Shown here one piece after another: positions 16,827 through 25,088 of a DNA stretch of 64,000 nt. This stretch comes from Trebonia sp036276115. GTDB lineage: Bacteria; Actinomycetota; Actinomycetes; Streptosporangiales; Streptosporangiaceae. Within the stretch, counting starts at the first letter, position 1; every line of letters begins with the position of its first letter. Where the stretch lies: the NCBI GenBank assembly GCA_036276115.1, contig DATBEM010000025.1:1-64000 (forward strand). Reading direction: 5' to 3'. The translations under genes and the position numbers were made by a program. The notes beneath the pieces were generated by a model. It searched no databases. It was not told the origin of the DNA and saw only the letters and a program-made list of their open reading frames with translations.

Positions 16827-17993
16827 CTAGCCCGGCGGGAGCTGTCCCGTCGGGCGCTGGCCTTGCGGGCGCTGGCTCTGGGCGCGGGCGCCGTTGGTGG
16901 ACGGCCCGTCGTCGTCGGCCTGGATCACGTTCTTGCGGACCGACTCCAGGATCGTCAGGCCCTGGCTGACCAGGCCGGCCGCGATCTCGCCGAGGCCGTC
17001 GGCGCCGTTGAGCACGCTGACGTTGGCGCCCGCCAGGCCGCCGGCCGCCTCCTTGACGATCTGCGGGAGCTGGGTGATGAGCATCTGGTCGAGGGCGACG
17101 CGGTCGTTGGACGCGGCCGCCTCGGCCGCGATGCGGGTCCGCTCGGCGTCGGCCTTGGCCAGGATCTTGACCTTCTCGGCCTCGGCCTCGGCGGGGCGGA
17201 TCACCTCGGCGATGAGCTGCTTCTGCCGCAGCTCGGCCTGGCGGGTCGCCAGCTCGGCCTGGGCGGCGAGCACCGCCTGGGTCGCCTCGGCCTGCGCCAG
17301 CGGCCCGGCCTGGGCCGCCAGAGCCTGGGCCTTGTCGATCTCGGCCTTGTACTGGGCCTGGACGACGGCGGTCTGCCGGGCGAACTCGGCCTGCTTGCGG
17401 GCCGAGGCCTGCTGGGCCTCGACCGCCGCCTGGTCCGCCGCCGCCTGGGCGATCTTGGCCTGGCGCTGGATCGCCGCGTTGTTCGGCGCGGCCATCGCCA
17501 TGATGTAGCCGGCCCCCATGTCATCGATCGACTGGATCTGCAGCGAGTCCACCGACAGCCCGATGGTGGCCATCTCCGACTTAGACCCGTCGAGCACCTC
17601 GGTGGCGAGCTTCTGCCGCTCGGTGACGATCTCCTCGACGGTCATCGAGCCGATGATCGACCGCAGGTGGCCCGCGAAGATCCGCCCGGTCAGGACCGAC
17701 ATCTGGTCCTGGTCCGACAGGAAGCGCTGGCCGGCGTTGACGATGGACTCGGGGTCGTTGCCGACCTTGAACGCGATGACCGCCCGGACGTTCAGCGCGA
17801 TGCCCTGCTTGGTGACGCACTGCTCGGCGACCTCCGCCTCCTGCATCGAGAGCGTGAGGTAGCGGACCTTGCGGAAGACCGGCATCACGAAAGCGCCGTG
17901 CCCGGTCACCACCCGGAAGGGGACGCCGGTGGCGCCGCGGCCACCCGATATCAGCATCGCCTCGTCGGGCGCGGGAACGCGATACCCAAACAT
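16827..17993 (-). CDS. Flotillin-like SPFH/band 7 protein
   Basis: A 388-residue protein. The N-terminal SPFH domain (about 1-170; SMQEAEVAEQCVTKQGIALNVRAVIAFKV) is followed by a long Ala/Glu/Gln-rich coiled coil (about 180-300, many KAQALAAQA/AEAEAEKVKILAKADAERTRI patterns) and a Gln/Pro-rich tail. No clear transmembrane helix is seen, so it would associate with the membrane peripherally as flotillins do, organising functional membrane microdomains. It is preceded by 18 bp and a small NfeD-like OB-fold gene on the same strand, the usual flotillin partner. Confidence 0.88.
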   Translation of the reverse strand: MFGYRVPAPDEAMLISGGRGATGVPFRVVTGHGAFVMPVFRKVRYLTLSMQEAEVAEQCVTKQGIALNVRAVIAFKVGNDPESIVNAGQRFLSDQDQMSVLTGRIFAGHLRSIIGSMTVEEIVTERQKLATEVLDGSKSEMATIGLSVDSLQIQSIDDMGAGYIMAMAAPNNAAIQRQAKIAQAAADQAAVEAQQASARKQAEFARQTAVVQAQYKAEIDKAQALAAQAGPLAQAEATQAVLAAQAELATRQAELRQKQLIAEVIRPAEAEAEKVKILAKADAERTRIAAEAAASNDRVALDQMLITQLPQIVKEAAGGLAGANVSVLNGADGLGEIAAGLVSQGLTILESVRKNVIQADDDGPSTNGARAQSQRPQGQRPTGQLPPG

Positions 17994-18011
17994 GTCTACT
18001 CTCCTGACGAA

Positions 18012-18269
18012 CTACTGGTTCTGCGCTGGACCATGAAGCTGGGGGGCCTCGCCGAGCGGGTCTTCCCATTGCACGACATCGACCGCCCGGCCCCCACGGG
18101 AATCGGTGACCAGGACGGTTGCCCCCCTCGGGAGAGGCTCCGACGACCATGCGAGGAAGTGCTCGGAACCGCCGCGAACCCGGATGCGGACCTCCCCCGG
18201 GCCATCAGGGCCCCGGGTCGCGATGGTAAGGACACCGACCACGCCGATGCAGGATTCGTCACGCGCCAA
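18012..18269 (-). CDS. Small NfeD-like OB-fold protein, TTG start
   Basis: An 85-residue protein. GVVGVLTIATRGPDGPGEV, then LPRGATVLVTDSRGGRAVDVV, resembles the C-terminal OB-fold of NfeD proteins, which accompany flotillins. It lacks the membrane and protease parts of full NfeD, so it is a minimal soluble version. The start is TTG at 18269, supported by AAGGAGG six bases upstream; an alternative frame on the same strand has no RBS. Encoded just upstream of the flotillin gene and presumably partners with it. Confidence 0.72.
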   Translation of the reverse strand: MARDESCIGVVGVLTIATRGPDGPGEVRIRVRGGSEHFLAWSSEPLPRGATVLVTDSRGGRAVDVVQWEDPLGEAPQLHGPAQNQ

Positions 18270-18382
18270 CGGACGCCTCCTTCACATGAAGAAAGCTGGT
18301 ACTACTGAGCCTAGTCCCCCATGGCAACGGGCCGTTTCACCGGGAAGTTCCGCTTGGCGGATACGTTCGTTACGCTAAAAAA

Positions 18383-19843
18383 ATGTCCTCCCCCAAGACG
18401 CTGCCAGCCGGCGGTTCCGCCAGCCCGCCCGCGCCCGCGCCGGCCCGGACGGGCCTGGCCCTGACCGTGATCATGGCGGGCGTCCTCATGGCCGCCGTGG
18501 ACACGACGATCGTGGTGCTGGCGCTGCCGGAGATCCAGACCGCGCTGCACGTGCCGCTGTCGTCCGTTGTCTGGGTCATCATCAGCTTCCTGCTGGTCAT
18601 CACCCTGCTGGCCACCCAGGTCGGGCGGCTGGGCGACATGTTCGGCCGGGTCCGGATGTACGAGACGGGGTTCGCGATCTTCGTGCTCGGCTCCCTGCTG
18701 TGCGCGCTGGCGTGGGACGCGGGATCCATCATCGTCTTCCGCATCGTCCAGGGCGTCGGCGGCGCGCTGATCATGGCCAACAGCGGCGCCGTCATCGCCG
18801 ACCTGTACCCCCGCGAGCGGCGCGGCCGGGCCTACGGGTTCACCGCCCTGGGCTGGACCGTCGGCGCGATCCTGGGAGTGGTCCTCGGCGGCCTCATCGT
18901 GACGTACCTGTCGTGGCGCTGGATCTTCTGGATCAACGTGCCGACCGGGATCGCCGCGATCGCGGTCGCCCTGCGGGTGCTGCACGACACCGGCGAGCGG
19001 ACCCGGCAGCGGCTGGACTACCTCGGCATGCTGACGCTCGGCCTCGGCTTGTTCGGCGTGCTGTGGACGATGACCAGGCTGGCATCCCAGCCGCTGGACG
19101 GCCCGCTCATCGGGTACCTGGCCGGCGGCCTGGCGCTGCTGGGGCTGTTCGCCTTCATCGAGAGCCGGGTCGCGGCCCCGATGCTGCCGCTGCGCATCTT
19201 CCGGGTGCCGACGATGGGGGCCTCGCTGCTGGCCTCGCTGTTCCAGGGGCTGGCGTCGTTCGCGGTGCTGTTCCTGGTGCTGATGTACCTGCAGGGGCCA
19301 CGAGGGCTATCGCCCCTGAATGCCTCGCTGCTGCTAGTGCCCGGCTACGTGGCCTCCTCGGGCGTGGGGCTGTACGCGGGGCGCCTGGCCGACCGGTACG
19401 GGCCGGTGCTGCCGGCCACCCTCGGCCTCGCGATCCAGGCCCTGTCCCTGATCGGCTACGCGCAGATGGACCTGGGCACCCCGCTGTGGGTCGTGGTCGT
19501 GCTGGCCCTGGTGAACGGCTGCGGCGCGTCGCTGTTCTTCCCCGCCAACAACTCCGCGATCATGAAGGCGGCCCCGCCGGACATGTTCGGCATCGCCTCC
19601 GGCATGATGCGGACGTTCGCGAACACGGGGATGGTGTTCTCGTTCGCGGTCGCGATCCTCGTCGCGTCCCGGTCGGTGTCGCGCGCGGTGGCGTTCCAGA
19701 TCTTCGTCGGGACCACGTCGCTGCACGGGAAGCTGGCGGCCGACTTCGCCTCCGGCCTGCACGCCGCGTTCTACTACTCGGTGATCTTCATGGTGATCGC
19801 CGCGCTGCTGTCCGCCGTCCGGGCCCGGCCCGGGAGCCGCTAG
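18383..19843 (+). CDS. MFS drug exporter, DHA2 (14-helix) family
   Basis: A 486-residue transporter. The first helix pair contains AAVDTTIVVLALPEI; motif A is GRLGDMFGRVRMY, and motif C-like glycine-rich segments (GWTVGAILGVVLGG) are present. About 14 hydrophobic helices are visible, as in EmrB/QacA drug:proton antiporters. The ATG has no Shine-Dalgarno sequence and is preceded by TACGCT seven bases upstream, so the transcript may be leaderless. The stop shares a CTAG tetramer with the convergent gene. No regulator gene is adjacent. The substrate is unknown. Confidence 0.88.
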   Translation: MSSPKTLPAGGSASPPAPAPARTGLALTVIMAGVLMAAVDTTIVVLALPEIQTALHVPLSSVVWVIISFLLVITLLATQVGRLGDMFGRVRMYETGFAIFVLGSLLCALAWDAGSIIVFRIVQGVGGALIMANSGAVIADLYPRERRGRAYGFTALGWTVGAILGVVLGGLIVTYLSWRWIFWINVPTGIAAIAVALRVLHDTGERTRQRLDYLGMLTLGLGLFGVLWTMTRLASQPLDGPLIGYLAGGLALLGLFAFIESRVAAPMLPLRIFRVPTMGASLLASLFQGLASFAVLFLVLMYLQGPRGLSPLNASLLLVPGYVASSGVGLYAGRLADRYGPVLPATLGLAIQALSLIGYAQMDLGTPLWVVVVLALVNGCGASLFFPANNSAIMKAAPPDMFGIASGMMRTFANTGMVFSFAVAILVASRSVSRAVAFQIFVGTTSLHGKLAADFASGLHAAFYYSVIFMVIAALLSAVRARPGSR

Positions 19844-20385
19844 AGCCAGCCATTGCGGATGGCGTCGGCGCCGTCATCGGCCGGGGCGACGCCAAGCTCG
19901 CCCGCGCGGACCTTGTCCAGCATCATCGCCGCGGCGGCGACGATGGCCGGGGCCATGTCGCGCAGGCCCGCCGCGTCGGCCGGGTGGGCGCTGCCTTCCG
20001 GCTCGCCGGCCCGCTTGAGGATGGCGGGCAGGTCCGCCAGCTGCTGGCCGAGCCAGCCGAGCGGGTCCGATGACAGCTCGCGCAGGAACGCCCGCGGCTG
20101 CGGGTCCCAGCTGTCGGGCGAGAATGCCTCGTGGTGATGGGTGCGGTTGTAGCTGCCGGGCTTGCCCTCGACCGACTCCAGCAGGTCGACCCGCCAGATC
20201 GGGCGGGCGGCCGCGATTGGCGTCGCCGAGTAGACGGACCCCTTCAGCTCGCCCCGGTCGAAGGCCCGCAGCTCCAGGCGAACCCCGTGCTCGGGGCCCT
20301 CCTGGCCCTTGAGCGGCTCCGGGTCGAGGAAGTAGAGGTCCCCCACGACCACGCCGACCTGCTCGAACACGAAGGCCTGCAGCAT
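19840..20385 (-). CDS. Conserved hypothetical protein
   Basis: A 181-residue soluble protein from the ATG at 20385, chosen for its GGGAGGG RBS over an upstream start. It begins MLQAFVFEQVGVVVGDLYFLDPEPL and contains NRTHHHEAFSPDSWDPQPRAF. An Ala-rich helical C-terminus ends in IRNGWL. I recognise no family with certainty. The His-rich NRTHHHEAF segment could bind metal, but nothing more can be claimed. Its stop overlaps that of the exporter gene at CTAG. Confidence 0.65.
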   Translation of the reverse strand: MLQAFVFEQVGVVVGDLYFLDPEPLKGQEGPEHGVRLELRAFDRGELKGSVYSATPIAAARPIWRVDLLESVEGKPGSYNRTHHHEAFSPDSWDPQPRAFLRELSSDPLGWLGQQLADLPAILKRAGEPEGSAHPADAAGLRDMAPAIVAAAAMMLDKVRAGELGVAPADDGADAIRNGWL

Positions 20386-20497
20386 GTGCCCTCCCTTGCG
20401 ACCGCGCGCCAAGATATGTACCGTCATCGATCTTTACTCAGATCGCCCTTGCCCGTCCAGCCCGCGTCGCGGCGCGGGTCACGAATCGGAGGGCCGG

Positions 20498-20971
20498 TCA
20501 CGAATCGGAGGGCCGCGCCAGCACCAGGTTGATGGCGATCAGGGTCATCGCCGTCTCGCCGCCGGCGGTGGTGACCTCGAACCGGGTGCGGACCACGCCC
20601 CGGTCCGGCTTGCTCCGCGACCGCCGCGCCTCCAGCACCGTGGCCCGCACCCGCAGCTGGTCGCCCGGGCGGACCGGGCGCGGCCAGCGGACCTCGTCCA
20701 CGCCCGCCGCGCCGAGGCTCGTCCCCGGGTCCAGGTAGCGTTCCACGACCCGGCGCATCATCAGGCTGATGGTGTGCCAGCCGCTGGCGATGATGCCGCC
20801 GAACGGGCCGGCCGCCGCCGCGGCCGGGTCCACGTGGAACGGCTGCGGGTCGTACTGCCGGGCGAACTCGATGATCTGCGCCTCGTCCACGTCGAAGCCA
20901 CCGCAGTCGATCACGAGGCCGGGGACGTAGTCCTCCAGGTAGCGGACGGGGTGCCCAGGAGCGTCGGTCAT
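20498..20971 (-). CDS. MaoC-like hot-dog dehydratase
   Basis: A 157-residue single hot-dog domain. ARQYDPQPFHVDPAAA carries the Asp/His pair of R-specific enoyl-CoA hydratases, followed by GGIIASGWHTISLMMR. VDEVRWPRPVRPGDQLRVRATV is the second conserved strand region. It would hydrate enoyl-CoA or act in a related acyl thioester step. The ATG at 20971 gives the normal family N-terminus; a longer GTG-type start is possible. A 19-bp tandem duplication covers the stop codon region (about 20477-20514). Confidence 0.87.
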   Translation of the reverse strand: MTDAPGHPVRYLEDYVPGLVIDCGGFDVDEAQIIEFARQYDPQPFHVDPAAAAAGPFGGIIASGWHTISLMMRRVVERYLDPGTSLGAAGVDEVRWPRPVRPGDQLRVRATVLEARRSRSKPDRGVVRTRFEVTTAGGETAMTLIAINLVLARPSDS

Positions 20972-21211
20972 CGCGCCAGTATCCCCCCGGCCCGCCTGGC
21001 GCCCGCCGGCCACCCAGCATGATCACGGGATCGTCACGGCAAAATCTCAGTTTGCCTGCGCACCGCCGGAGAGCCCTGGCATGCTTCCGCAAGAGCGCCC
21101 GGTCGGACTATTTGGCGGTAAATCGCCCCGGCCGGGTCGGCACGAAACGTGCCAGGGCCCGCCGATAGGCATTCGCCGTGTAGGTGGGGGGGAACCGACC
21201 ATGGGGAGACC

Positions 21212-22186
21212 ATGACCGCTGGGAGCACTACGCGCCAGACCGTGAAGCTCAGGCGCCGGGGCCGCCACGCGGCCCCCTCGCAGGTTGAGAAGGTCGCGGC
21301 GCAGGCCGGGAAGGCCGCTCCCGCGGTGGCGATCGCCGGGGCACTCGTCGTGCCCGCCGTGCAGGCAGCGTCGGCGTCAGCCGCCACCCTGCCCGCCGTC
21401 CCGGTCGCCGCCGCCACCAGCACCACCGCCGCGCACCCGGCCGGGCCCGCCGCCACCCTCGACGCCGTCGCGGTCGCCCAGGCCCGCGCGGTCGCGAAGT
21501 CCCCCGCCCAGCGCGCGTACACCGTCCGCGCCGGGGACACCCTGTCGAAGATCGCGAGCCGCTTCTACCACCAGGCCGACGACTGGCAGTACCTGTACCA
21601 GGCGAACGACGCCACGATCGCGAACCCCGACGTGATCCGGCCCGGTCAGCGGATCACGATCCCGGCCAGCCCGCCCGCGCCCGGAACGCCGGCCGGCTAC
21701 CAGCCCCGGCACTCCAAGCCGGCCGGCGCGCCCGCGAGTGCCGTCACGACCACGGCGGTGTCCTCGTCGGCGGGGGCGTCCATGGCCTACTCCGCGTCCC
21801 CGGGGACCGGGGCCACCGGCGGCAGCAAGGCGCACCCGGTCCAGGTGACCCGCCCGAAGCCGCCCGCCCCCCCGGCGCCCCCGTCGGTCGCCCACCTGGC
21901 CCACTACAGCTGCTCCAGCCTGGAGACCCTGTGGAAGTCAGCCGGCGGCAACGCGGCCGACGCGTTCATGGCCGCCGAGATCGCGATGGCCGAGTCCGGC
22001 GGCAACCCGAACGCGCACAGCCCGACCAACGACTACGGCCTGTGGCAGATCAACGGCGTCCATGGCGCCATGGCCACGTACGACCCGGTCAGGAACGCGA
22101 AGGCCGCGATCAGCATCTCCGGCGACGGCTCCAACTGGCGCCCGTGGACCACGTACACCAGCGGCGCCTACCGCGGCAAGTGCTGA
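21212..22186 (+). CDS. Secreted LysM/transglycosylase-like wall hydrolase
   Basis: A 324-residue protein from the ATG at 21212 (GGGGAGACC upstream). The Arg-rich N-terminus is followed by a hydrophobic segment (about 35-60), then a LysM domain (103-152; YTVRAGDTLSKIASRFY...VIRPGQRITIP), a Pro/Ser/Thr-rich linker, and a C-terminal SLT/lysozyme-like domain (about 231-324). That domain carries MAAEIAMAESGGNPNAHS and NDYGLWQIN, where Glu of AES is the expected catalytic acid. It probably cleaves peptidoglycan glycan strands during growth. The 240-bp upstream region has no gene and may hold a long leader. Confidence 0.88.
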   Translation: MTAGSTTRQTVKLRRRGRHAAPSQVEKVAAQAGKAAPAVAIAGALVVPAVQAASASAATLPAVPVAAATSTTAAHPAGPAATLDAVAVAQARAVAKSPAQRAYTVRAGDTLSKIASRFYHQADDWQYLYQANDATIANPDVIRPGQRITIPASPPAPGTPAGYQPRHSKPAGAPASAVTTTAVSSSAGASMAYSASPGTGATGGSKAHPVQVTRPKPPAPPAPPSVAHLAHYSCSSLETLWKSAGGNAADAFMAAEIAMAESGGNPNAHSPTNDYGLWQINGVHGAMATYDPVRNAKAAISISGDGSNWRPWTTYTSGAYRGKC

Positions 22187-22253
22187 CCAGCGCCTGCTGA
22201 TCCAGCCCGCTAGCGCCCGCGCCGCCCGGCGAGCCCGAGGCCGGCCCCCGCCC

Positions 22254-22697
22254 TCACCGGCGGTGGCCGGCCTCGGCGATTCCCAGCCGCGCGAGCTCGT
22301 CGGCCCGCTCGTTGCCGGGGTCGCCGGCGTGCCCCTTGACCCAGGACCACTGCACCTCGTGCGGGCCCATCGCCGCCACCAGGCGCTGCCACAGGTCCAC
22401 GTTCTTCACCGGCTGCTTCGAGGCGGTCTTCCAGCCGTTGCGCTGCCAGCCGGGCAGCCACTTGGTGATCCCGTCGAGCACGTACTTGCTGTCGGTGTAC
22501 ATCCGCACCTGGACCGGGCGGCTCAGCGCCTCCAGCGCCTGGATGGCGGCCATCAGCTCCATCCGGTTGTTCGTGGTGGCCGGGTCCCCGCCGTGCAGTT
22601 CCCGCGCGACGTCCCCGTAGCGCATGATGGCCCCCCAGCCGCCCGGGCCGGGGTTCCCGCTGCATGCCCCGTCCGTGTAGATGACCGCGTCACTCAT
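22254..22697 (-). CDS. rnhA: Ribonuclease HI
   Basis: A 147-residue RNase H1 of normal bacterial length. The carboxylate set is intact: Asp9 (YTDGACSGNPGPGGW), Glu47 (NRMELMAAIQAL), Asp69 (YTDSKYVLDGI) and Asp133 (NERADELA), with His123 in VKGHAGDPGN. It degrades RNA in RNA-DNA hybrids. Transcribed divergently from the polyphosphate kinase gene, with a 16-bp tandem repeat in the shared intergenic region. Confidence 0.95.
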   Translation of the reverse strand: MSDAVIYTDGACSGNPGPGGWGAIMRYGDVARELHGGDPATTNNRMELMAAIQALEALSRPVQVRMYTDSKYVLDGITKWLPGWQRNGWKTASKQPVKNVDLWQRLVAAMGPHEVQWSWVKGHAGDPGNERADELARLGIAEAGHRR

Positions 22698-22730
22698 GCC
22701 CGAAAGAGTATTAGCTCCCCGGACGGGCCG

Positions 22731-22776
22731 TGCCGGTTGAAGTCAGTGCCGGTTGAAGTCAGTGCCGGTTGAAGTC
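22731..22776. repeat. 16-bp tandem repeat, 2.9 copies, in divergent intergenic region
   Basis: Units TGCCGGTTGAAGTCAG at 22731-22746 and 22747-22762, and a partial third copy at 22763-22776. The unit length is not a multiple of three, which argues against this DNA being coding. It lies between the start codons of rnhA and the PPK2 gene and could be a binding-site array or a slippage product. Confidence 0.95.
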
Positions 22777-22836
22777 TCGGTGAACGCACGTGACCCGACC
22801 GTGACCGCAGATGGGGTGGTGTGGTCTGCTATTGCC

Positions 22837-23778
22837 GTGGAAAGAATCGTGCCCTCACCCGACTCGCAGGACCCGGCTGACCAGGAACTGCTCGCCGGCA
22901 TGACCGTCGTGGACGACGATGACGACGACCCGGTGCTCTACTGGGCGGACGGGACCCCGGTCGAGACGTGGCGGGAGGACTACCCGTACCCGGAGCGGCT
23001 GGACCGGCCCACCTACGAGCGGGAGAAGCGGCTCCTGCAGATCGAGCTGGTCAAGCTCCAGAACTGGGTCAAGGGCACCGGCCAGCGCATCGTCATCGTG
23101 TTCGAGGGCCGGGACGCGGCGGGCAAGGGCGGCACGATCAAGCGGTTCACCGAGCACCTGAACCCGCGCGGCTGCACCGTCGTGGCGCTGGAGAAGCCCA
23201 GCGAGCGCGAGCGGACCCAGTGGTACTTCCAGCGCTACGTCGGGCACCTGCCCGCCGCCGGGGAGATCGTGCTGTTCGACCGGTCCTGGTACAACCGGGC
23301 CGGGGTCGAGCGGGTCATGGGCTTTTGCACCGACGGGCAGTACCACGAGTTCATGCGCGAGGTGCCGGACTTCGAGCGGCTGCTGGTGACCTCGGGCCTG
23401 CACCTGACGAAGTTCTGGTTCTCGGTCACCCAGGGCGAGCAGCGCACCCGGTTCGCGATCCGCCACGTCGACCCGGTGCGGCAGTGGAAGCTCAGCCCGA
23501 TGGACCTGAAGTCGGTCGGCAAGTGGGACGAGTACACCGACGCGAAGAACGCGATGTTCGCCTACACCGACAAGCAGCACGCCCGCTGGACCGTCGTCAA
23601 GAGCAACGACAAGAAGCGGGGGCGCCTCGAGGCCATGCGCCATGTCCTGTCGAAGTTCGACTACGCGGGCAAGGACACGGGGATCGTCGGCAAGCCCGAC
23701 CCTGAGATCGTCGGGGGGGCGCGGGAGCTCCTGGAGTCGAACGGGACGGAGTTCCCGCCGCTGCAGGGGTTACCGTAG
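22837..23778 (+). CDS. ppk2: Polyphosphate kinase 2 family protein
   Basis: About 313 residues. PPK2 domain with Walker A-like FEGRDAAGKGGTIKRF, EKPSERERTQWYFQRY, and the lid/Walker B region EIVLFDRSWYNRAGVERVMGF. An Asp-rich run (VVDDDDDDPV) precedes the domain. PPK2 enzymes use polyphosphate to phosphorylate nucleotides, or the reverse. The start is uncertain: in-frame GTGs at 22801, 22816 and 22837 lack good RBSs; 22837 is taken as conservative, since the frame further upstream runs through a 16-bp repeat. A flavoprotein gene follows 4 bp after the stop. Confidence 0.88.
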   Translation: MERIVPSPDSQDPADQELLAGMTVVDDDDDDPVLYWADGTPVETWREDYPYPERLDRPTYEREKRLLQIELVKLQNWVKGTGQRIVIVFEGRDAAGKGGTIKRFTEHLNPRGCTVVALEKPSERERTQWYFQRYVGHLPAAGEIVLFDRSWYNRAGVERVMGFCTDGQYHEFMREVPDFERLLVTSGLHLTKFWFSVTQGEQRTRFAIRHVDPVRQWKLSPMDLKSVGKWDEYTDAKNAMFAYTDKQHARWTVVKSNDKKRGRLEAMRHVLSKFDYAGKDTGIVGKPDPEIVGGARELLESNGTEFPPLQGLP

Positions 23779-23782
23779 CGGC

Positions 23783-24433
23783 ATGGGACCTGGCCCGGCC
23801 GCAACGGCCACCACCGACATCACATCGCCGGAACGACTGCGCGAGATCCTTGGCGGTCTCCCCAGCACCCGCTCGGCGACCAAGGACCACCCCGAGTTGC
23901 ACCCGCTGGAGATGGAGTGGCTGCGGCTGTCGCCGTTCTGCGTCATCGCGACGTCGGACCGCCGGGGAAACTGCGACGCCTCGCCCAAGGGAGACCCGGC
24001 CGGGCACCTCGTGCACGTCATCGACTCGCGGACCGTGGCGGTCCCCGAGCGCAAGGGCAACCGGCGGGCCGACGGCTACCTCAATGTCCTCGACAATCCC
24101 CATGTGGGCATCTTGTCGCTGATCCCCGGCCGCAATGACACGCTGCGGATTAGCGGGCGGGCCCGGCTGGTCAGCGACGCGCCGTTCTTCGACGACCTCG
24201 TCGTGCGCGGGGCGCGGCCGGTGCTCGCGCTGGTGGTGGAGGTCGAGCAGGTCTTCTCGCACTGCGCCAAGGCGTTCATGCGGTCGCGGCTGTGGGACCC
24301 GGCGGCGTGGCCGGAGCCGGATGCGCTGCCCTCGGTCGCCGAGCTGTGCAAGGCGGTCCAGAACCCGGCCGAGACGCTGGAGGAGCTGCAAGCGCACTAC
24401 GAGCCAGGGCACTACGAGACGCTGCTGTACTGA
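23783..24433 (+). CDS. PPOX-type FMN-binding flavoprotein (MSMEG_1061-like)
   Basis: A 216-residue protein of the split-barrel PPOX/pyridoxamine oxidase-like class. CVIATSDRRGNCDASPKGDPAGHL is followed by RTVAVPERKGNRRADGYLNVL and NPHVGILSLIPGRNDTLRISGRARL, the FMN-phosphate and barrel segments. The order and length match the actinobacterial MSMEG_1061 family, which is F420- or FMN-associated and of unknown physiological role. It starts 4 bp after the PPK2 stop, so it is cotranscribed. Confidence 0.85.
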   Translation: MGPGPAATATTDITSPERLREILGGLPSTRSATKDHPELHPLEMEWLRLSPFCVIATSDRRGNCDASPKGDPAGHLVHVIDSRTVAVPERKGNRRADGYLNVLDNPHVGILSLIPGRNDTLRISGRARLVSDAPFFDDLVVRGARPVLALVVEVEQVFSHCAKAFMRSRLWDPAAWPEPDALPSVAELCKAVQNPAETLEELQAHYEPGHYETLLY

Positions 24434-24459
24434 GCGACGCCGTACCGGGTGATACTGCC

Positions 24460-25056
24460 CTAGTCGCGGGCGGCGCTCCACAGGGCCGGGATGGTCAGCC
24501 CGAACTCCAGGAACAAGCGGCGCAGCAGCGGCAGCGAGATCCCGATGACGTTGTTGTGGTCGCCGTCGACCGAGTCCACGAACCAGCCGCCGAGGCCCTC
24601 GATGGTGAAGGCGCCCGCCATCCCCATCGGCTCGCCGGTCGCGACATAGGCGGCGATCTCCGCGTCGTCCGGGGTGCCGAACCGCACGGTCGTGGCGGCC
24701 ACTTCCAACGCCTGCTTCCCCGACGCGGCGTCGATCACGCAGTGCCCGGTGTAGAGGGTGCCGGCCCGCCCGCGCATGTCCCGCCACCGGCGCTCGGCCT
24801 CCGCCGCCGAGCCGGGCTTGCCGAGCGCGGCCCCGTCCAGGTCGAGCATCGAGTCGCAGCCGATGACGAGCCCGTCGTCGAGCGTCGCGGCCACGGCGGT
24901 GGCCTTGGCGGCGGCGAGGACGCCGGTCAGCGCCCCGGTATCGGGCGCGCTGAACGCGTGCTCATCGACGCCGCTGACGATGACGGCGGGACGCAGGCCC
25001 GCCGCCCGCAAGACGGCGAGGCGGGCGGGCGACGCGGAAGCGAGGACGACGCGCAC
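24460..25056 (-). CDS. Maf-like nucleotide pyrophosphatase
   Basis: A 198-residue Maf family protein. LASASPARLAVL is the nucleotide-binding start, VIGCDSML contains the catalytic Asp, and the motifs YTGHCV and AYVATGEPMGMAGAFTIEG follow. DHNNVIGISLPLL is the conserved C-terminal motif. Maf proteins hydrolyse canonical or modified dTTP/UTP-type nucleotides; the first motif has PAR rather than the more usual PRR. Convergent with the flavoprotein gene and divergent from the oxidoreductase gene. Confidence 0.92.
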   Translation of the reverse strand: MRVVLASASPARLAVLRAAGLRPAVIVSGVDEHAFSAPDTGALTGVLAAAKATAVAATLDDGLVIGCDSMLDLDGAALGKPGSAAEAERRWRDMRGRAGTLYTGHCVIDAASGKQALEVAATTVRFGTPDDAEIAAYVATGEPMGMAGAFTIEGLGGWFVDSVDGDHNNVIGISLPLLRRLFLEFGLTIPALWSAARD

Positions 25057-25088
25057 CGTCTGACCTTACACGGGATATAACTAGTGCC

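Noticed and set aside
21014..21211. c-di-AMP (ydaO) riboswitch before the LysM gene
   Set aside because: The expected conserved core (CAGCTAACCTCG and the GGGGUGAAU-type segment) is not present; only general G-rich similarity is seen.
22753..22836. TTG at 22753 as the PPK2 start
   Set aside because: The frame would translate the 16-bp repeat, whose length is not a multiple of three, and no RBS is present; a start downstream is more likely.
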